Below are positions 55,119 to 64,000 of a DNA stretch of 64,000 nucleotides, one piece after another. The DNA comes from Isoetes taiwanensis. Its lineage: Eukaryota; Streptophyta; Lycopodiopsida; Isoetales; Isoetaceae. The notes beneath the pieces were generated by a model. That model searched no databases and had not been told where the DNA came from. It was given only the letters and a program-made list of their open reading frames with translations. Position 1 is the first letter of the stretch. Every line of letters starts with the position of its first letter. The DNA is taken from positions 29,109,305 through 29,173,304 of the forward strand of contig JAJEKV010000004.1 in NCBI GenBank assembly GCA_021234155.1, in the 5' to 3' direction. The position numbers and the translations under genes are program-made.

Positions 55119-55640
55119 GCTCCCGAAACCAAGTTCGCGAACCAAGTGGGTTCGCCCAGGCGAACCCGGAAAATTCGCGATGGGCTTAACCCGCAAAGTT
55201 CGCTGGGCCGACTGGCGGGAGCCTCAGGCGGGGGTCGGCGTGGCCTTCCCTACCGGATTCGCCAGCGAACCGGCATCTGGGTTATTGCGTGTTGGCAAAA
55301 GCGATGGGCCGGAGTACGGGCGGGTAAAGAAGCTACCGGGTTCGGGCCTGGGCGAACCCTCGGCCGAGTACGGCAGTGGGGCCGTAGGGTACCCATCGAC
55401 GCTACCCCGGACGCCAGATGGGCTCGCTACCCGTGATTCGCCTGGGCGAACCCGGTAGGGTGGCCAGGCACCCACTGACGCTCCTGCCAATGCTGCAGAC
55501 GTAACTCTGGTTAGGGGTTGGGCTTAACCCGCAAAGAATGCCAAGTAAGCCGCCGCCATAGCCACGTCATGGAAGGTTCGCCCTCGGGCGAATCCGGCGG
55601 GTTCGCCGAAGCGACTCGTGGTTCGGCTTAACCCAGCTTG
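55119..55640. repeat. GC-rich insert with repeated GGTTCGCC palindromes
   Basis: About 520 bases, far richer in G+C and CpG than its surroundings. Units related to GGGTTCGCC and its complement GGCGAACCC recur many times; 55148-55167 is a 9-bp perfect inverted pair with a 2-bp gap, and a similar pair lies at 55436-55453. 'gggcttaacccgcaaag' occurs at 55180 and 55521. It begins inside the NPH3 relic. It could be a MITE-like or foldback element. Confidence 0.6.
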
Positions 55641-58412
55641 ATGCCTAACTTCCTTTCAAGCTATTCGGCAATCTGGAAGAAATTGCTGACCTAAGGTTTG
55701 ACCAAAGGATGCATCTTCATGTTATTTCATCTTCATTGTAATAACTATTATAATGGATAACGGTTATAGCCAATAGGATTAACAGATTCGATTATGTGTA
55801 GGAACATTAACAAATTAGATTATGATATCAGAGCGTTTGTGTAGTAAATATAATTCAAAACATAAGAACAAAGACAATATGCATAGTTCAATCATAAGAA
55901 TATCACTATCATAATCACATGCAGGAAGCTACAATAGCTTTTCACAACCATAAGCAAGCAGCTTGTGTAAGAATTTGCACTACCTACTTTCAAGCGCTCT
56001 TGCGAGTGTGGGCGAAATGAACTTCAACTGACATGCATGAACAATGCAAGCATTTTTCAAGTAGAATGAGACTTTCTCTAAAATCCTTACACTTCTATCC
56101 CGAGAAACGCGTGAAGACGCTCGCCACATCGTGGGTTGACCAAAGGTTTTCTTAGGGAATGCCATAGTGCTACGTTCTATATCTTGAACATGCAACACAT
56201 TCACGACTATGCTCTATTTAGCAAAATATTGTATCATAAATGTTGAGGAATATTACTACAGCCGTATGATATCCAAGAAAAAATTCCTACATCTACTCAC
56301 ATGCATAGAAACCTAAGAATCTTTAACTCGCCATCAAAGTGTGTCTGGATAAGGGTATCGAGGAGAACTTATATGGAGTCTTAGGGAATTTAAAAGGAAA
56401 TTGAGGAGAATCTTAACAAAATCTGGGAGAACAAATGGAATCTTCACTTGGTCTTGGGGATTTAAGGGAATCTTTGTGGAATATAGGCAAATCTTTGTGG
56501 AATTTTGAGGAATGTAAAGGGATCTTTAGCAGATCGAGGAGAATTCAAGGAATCTATGAAAATTCTAAAGAATCTAGAGGACTATTAAAGAACCTTGCAA
56601 GGTTAACTTTGCACAACCTTTCATAATACGTATCCTGTTGTGAATAAATATCGTGTCTAAATGAACATTATGTAGTCTTTGATTGGTCTTTGGCTGGCAT
56701 TCTAACTGAGAGTTTGACTAGAGGTTTGAGTTTGGCAGCTTCTCGCATGTCAAATTCATGTAATATGTTGGCTCTAGAGAGTAGAAGATGTAAAGTAACA
56801 GATTGATGCAACGTTTGACTAGGTGCTGACAGAGAGTTCACCATAACTATGAATTTTACTTTAACTTAAAACCTTTATAATAATCAGTCGACTTTGTACA
56901 ACATTGACTTTGAGGTCCTCGCAAGCTACCAGTCGACTTGATACACTCCCTCATAATATAAAGACTTGTATATATATATCATTAATATATATATTCTTAT
57001 TCCATGGGGGGCATGTACGTAACATGGGGTCATAGGTATATAGAGATTCATCCCATCCGTTCATCTAAAAAATAAAGAGCTATAATGTTGCCACCTCATT
57101 GGAGGGTGTGGGGGCATGCATGGGCATGCACCCCATGCGTGAACCGTCAGATAGAGGGTAAAAAAATCTGCACCATCCATATATCTTATAGGAAACTGCG
57201 AGGAAGTTAGCTCATTAATAATACGACGAGGTGGCAAGGCCCATCTTGCGAGGTGGCAGGACAATTAAATGCGAGGTGATGTTTGAATGTGAGCAGGGTG
57301 CATACGAAAAATTTAGAAAATTTCAGAATTCTCGCTCATTTCGGATTTGGTGTTTCTGGTGTTTACCCTGTGGGCTCCGATTTTGCGAGGCGCTAGATTG
57401 TATGATTGTGGTGTCATCATTTGCCCTTGGTGGGTTGTTTTGCTGCATCAAAGGCTTTATGGAGTCGCTGGAGGAGGCGCCGCAGGATTTTCTGCTGGGT
57501 AGCTTATTGTTTAATCTTCTTGCAATGGTATAGATAGACGTAGTTTCTCTCCCTTTCTTGACTTTTTTGTTGTCTTCTAACAGTGTTGGAGTGCCGTTTG
57601 GTGTGAGATTGGTTGAAAAAATCAAGGTTTTGTATTTTTCATGCCATTGTGTCGATCTTACTTCGAGTTTTGCCATGGGTTTTTATTTTTGTGCTTTGAT
57701 TCCTGATGCCATGGGTTTTGCCGCGATCCTTTGCTTATGAAGGCAACTGGTGCAGAATGTCTTCTTGCCGGATTTTAGTGTTTGTTTGAGGCAGCAAGGG
57801 GCTATGAAGCAGTCGTTTCTTGAACAAAATATTTTGTCTTTCGTCTATAACTCTACGGTAATGATCATGATGCCAAAATATTTTCTCGCGTTTGATCTAT
57901 TTCACCGGATTGTTTAACCGCTGGAAACGTCTGCCAACTGAAGTGGTCGCAGGTATGCTTGAGATGGTCATTTTGAATCTCTTACTTATTTTATAGCTAA
58001 CAACTATGTATTTTGTACTTACTGCAGTGCGGAGTGGCAAGTCGGAATGTCTGTCAGCTGTTGCGCATCTGGGACCATATTCAACAATCTGTTGCCAAGT
58101 TGAAAGTTTTGCATCTACAGAACCATTTCTGTTATAAACCCCCGTTCTAAAAAAAAAATCCTCGTTTTCTTCTTTAGTTTTTGCTTGCCAAATCTTCCTG
58201 TACAAGTTTTCCGATTTTTGGATCCTCAGATCGAGCTTCGAATTGGCCTCATTGCTTTGATTTGATCTGTGTTTTAGTGGGTCTTCATAACCCAACTCTT
58301 TATACTGCATCAACGCCAGTCCATCATGGGGTCCGTCTATTTCTTCTGCCTTTGAAATTTTTTGGCTGCTCCACTATTTTTTGATCCGTCTTTCTTTTTT
58401 CTTTGTTGGCAG
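55641..58412. other. Gene-poor stretch with a degenerate GAATCT-type repeat
   Basis: 56340-56600 is a low-order repeat of short blocks such as 'gggaatct', 'gaggagaa' and 'tttgtggaat' at 20-35 base spacing, related to short stretches at 61255 and 62165. Otherwise no gene; possible 5' exons of the transporter relic could not be identified. Confidence 0.45.
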
Positions 58413-58926
58413 TGGAGACATTTTTCTTGGGTTTCCAGCATTATCTCACAATGCTGGGCACAAACGTCTTAAGATCGACCCTCCTTGATCCGGACATGGG
58501 AGGCACTGATGTAAGTATTTTCTGTATGTGGGCAAATGGTGAAGGATTTGCTTATACTTTATGGCAGATAGATAGAGCACAAGTGAATCAAACGCTGTTG
58601 TTTGTGAGTGGAATAAACACCTTTGCACAGACATTCCTGGGAACGCGCTTGCCCGTTGTAGAGAGCGGTTCATATGCGTTTCTAATTCCCATTTTGACAA
58701 TTTGTACCTAGGTCTCATCAATGGCACAGTATAATTGATGAATATGAAGTACATTTTATTTCTTCAACTTGCATCTTTTGTCTTGAATTCGTCATATTTA
58801 TTCCATGTTGTGTGACTGTATACAAAGATTTGTGCGTACCATGCGTGCCATTCAAGGGGCCTTAATTTTCTCTTCTGCTATCCAAATTGCACTAGGCTTC
58901 AGTGGAATGTGGGGAGTTTTCTGCAG
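58413..58926 (+). pseudogene. Nucleobase-ascorbate transporter (NAT) fragment, three exons
   Basis: NAT proteins are 12-14-helix plasma-membrane carriers of purines, uracil or ascorbate. Exon 58413-58510 encodes FLGFQHYLTMLGTNVL...LDPDMGG (helix 1 region). A 57-nt GT-AG intron leads to 58568-58711 with NQTLLFVSGINTFAQTFLGT and RLPVVESGSYAFLIPI, then a stop (TAG) where the chain should go on. A third exon, 58828-58926, gives FVRTMRAIQGALIFSSAIQI and ALGFSGMWGVF, ending at a donor. Nothing of the remaining two thirds, including the transport signature in later helices, is seen, and upstream exons were not found. One intron is at the lower length limit. I read this as a truncated gene copy. Confidence 0.8.
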
Positions 58927-63438
<4,512 letters not shown>

Positions 63439-63960
63439 TCATAGACGATAGTCAAGCATCTCAACATATGCAGCTTGTTGTATAGTCTGGTACTCCTCAC
63501 CAGATGATGAGAAACCTCCATCCACACCGGCATCTGCCATAGCTTCAATCTCTTTCAAACGTTGAACAACATGTGAGATTGGGGGCCTCTCTTCAACATC
63601 TTCATTGATGCAAGCAAAGGCAATGCTAGCAATCCCCATTGCTCCTGCAGCTGAAAATTTGCACCTCAGCACGGGGTATTTCTTGAAGTTAGCCAGATTG
63701 AAACAATGGCCTCGCAACATTTGCCAAGTTAGTTATTCCATGTCGTGATGCATCCGCATGAAGGGGCTTCTGCCCAGTCAGTATCTTTAGCAGAAGCATT
63801 CCAAATGCATACACATCACTCTTCGGTGTCAGATGACCTACTGCTGTGTATTCTGCAGAGGAGGTAACAGGCCAGACTGAGCAGTGAAGAAAACTATCAT
63901 TCCCCATGGATACATTGTTTGGCTCACGTTTTTAGAACCAGGTATGTCTTTTCTGCAGAG
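63439..63960 (-). pseudogene. Receptor-like protein kinase C-lobe fragment
   Basis: On the minus strand: YTAVGHLTPKSDVYAFGMLL followed by LKILTGQKPL (kinase subdomain IX with the DVYxFG motif), ITNLANVARPL, then in another frame GIASIAFACINEDVEERPPI and SHVVQRLKEIE (subdomain XI with the invariant Arg in ERPP). This is the end of a plant RLK/Pelle kinase domain. A one-base shift near 63690 separates the two parts (FQSG then stop; the other frame reads through). The APE segment is absent upstream: sequence before YTAV reads CSVWPVTSSAE. The catalytic loop and ATP site would lie right of the window or are lost. Confidence 0.75.
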
Positions 63961-64000
63961 TACAAATTTTGCTTTAGCCTAAGCGCATAAGGTCTCAACA

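Overview
The window reads as nuclear DNA of a land plant with a large, repeat-rich genome. Evidence is the GT-AG introns, plant-specific families (CC-type glutaredoxin, NPH3, extensin, very-long-chain enoyl-CoA reductase, CBP80) and abundant LTR retrotransposons. The gene density, spread of decayed gene copies and element types would suit a fern or another non-seed plant, but nothing here fixes the taxon. Only the glutaredoxin gene at 32.1-32.5 kb looks fully intact; most other recognisable genes are broken copies.

Layout. 1-7.24 kb: part of a minus-strand LTR retrotransposon (5' LTR at about 5.64-7.24 kb, gag remnant at 0.2-1.07 kb). Between LTR and gag lie extra ORFs, one of which encodes a nearly complete histone H3 fold with a non-H3 tail. 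7.4-10 kb: exon relics of CBP80 and of a SNF2 helicase. 11.6-12.2 kb: C-terminal fragment of an At4g22030-like protein. 14.1-15.5 kb: intron-bearing but multiply broken enoyl-CoA reductase. 16.1-18.8 kb: a two-exon gene for an HUH (HLH plus YxxK) endonuclease-like protein, flanked by hairpins, resembling a Replitron-like mobile element. 20.9-21.6 kb: extensin-like gene with one frameshift. 23.4-26.6 kb: truncated Ty1/copia element. 26.8-29.8 kb: unidentified coiled-coil coding remnants. 29.9-30.2 kb: G-rich minisatellite. 31.0-31.2 kb: possible small secreted peptide.

33.446-45.877 kb holds a complete 12.4-kb minus-strand LTR element with a 5-bp target duplication (GGCCG). Its LTRs are related to the 5.6-7.2 kb LTR. 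It split an exon of an unidentified plus-strand gene that resumes at 45.88 kb and runs to 47.5 kb. One LTR carries an 830-bp hAT-type MITE with an 8-bp target duplication; the other LTR preserves the empty site. The element's leader holds a family of repeated hairpins.

48.2-48.6 kb is a dense array of a 12-bp inverted motif, also found at 31.6 kb. The rest is mostly gene-poor, with pseudogene fragments of NPH3 (54.3-55.1 kb, abutting a GC-rich palindromic insert), a nucleobase-ascorbate transporter (58.4-58.9 kb) and a receptor-like kinase (63.4-63.9 kb), plus long (TA)n, poly-A and poly-T tracts.

The two most unusual items are the retroelement-borne histone H3 domain and the HUH-endonuclease gene with flanking hairpins. 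All family calls are by eye from remembered motifs; no database search was run.
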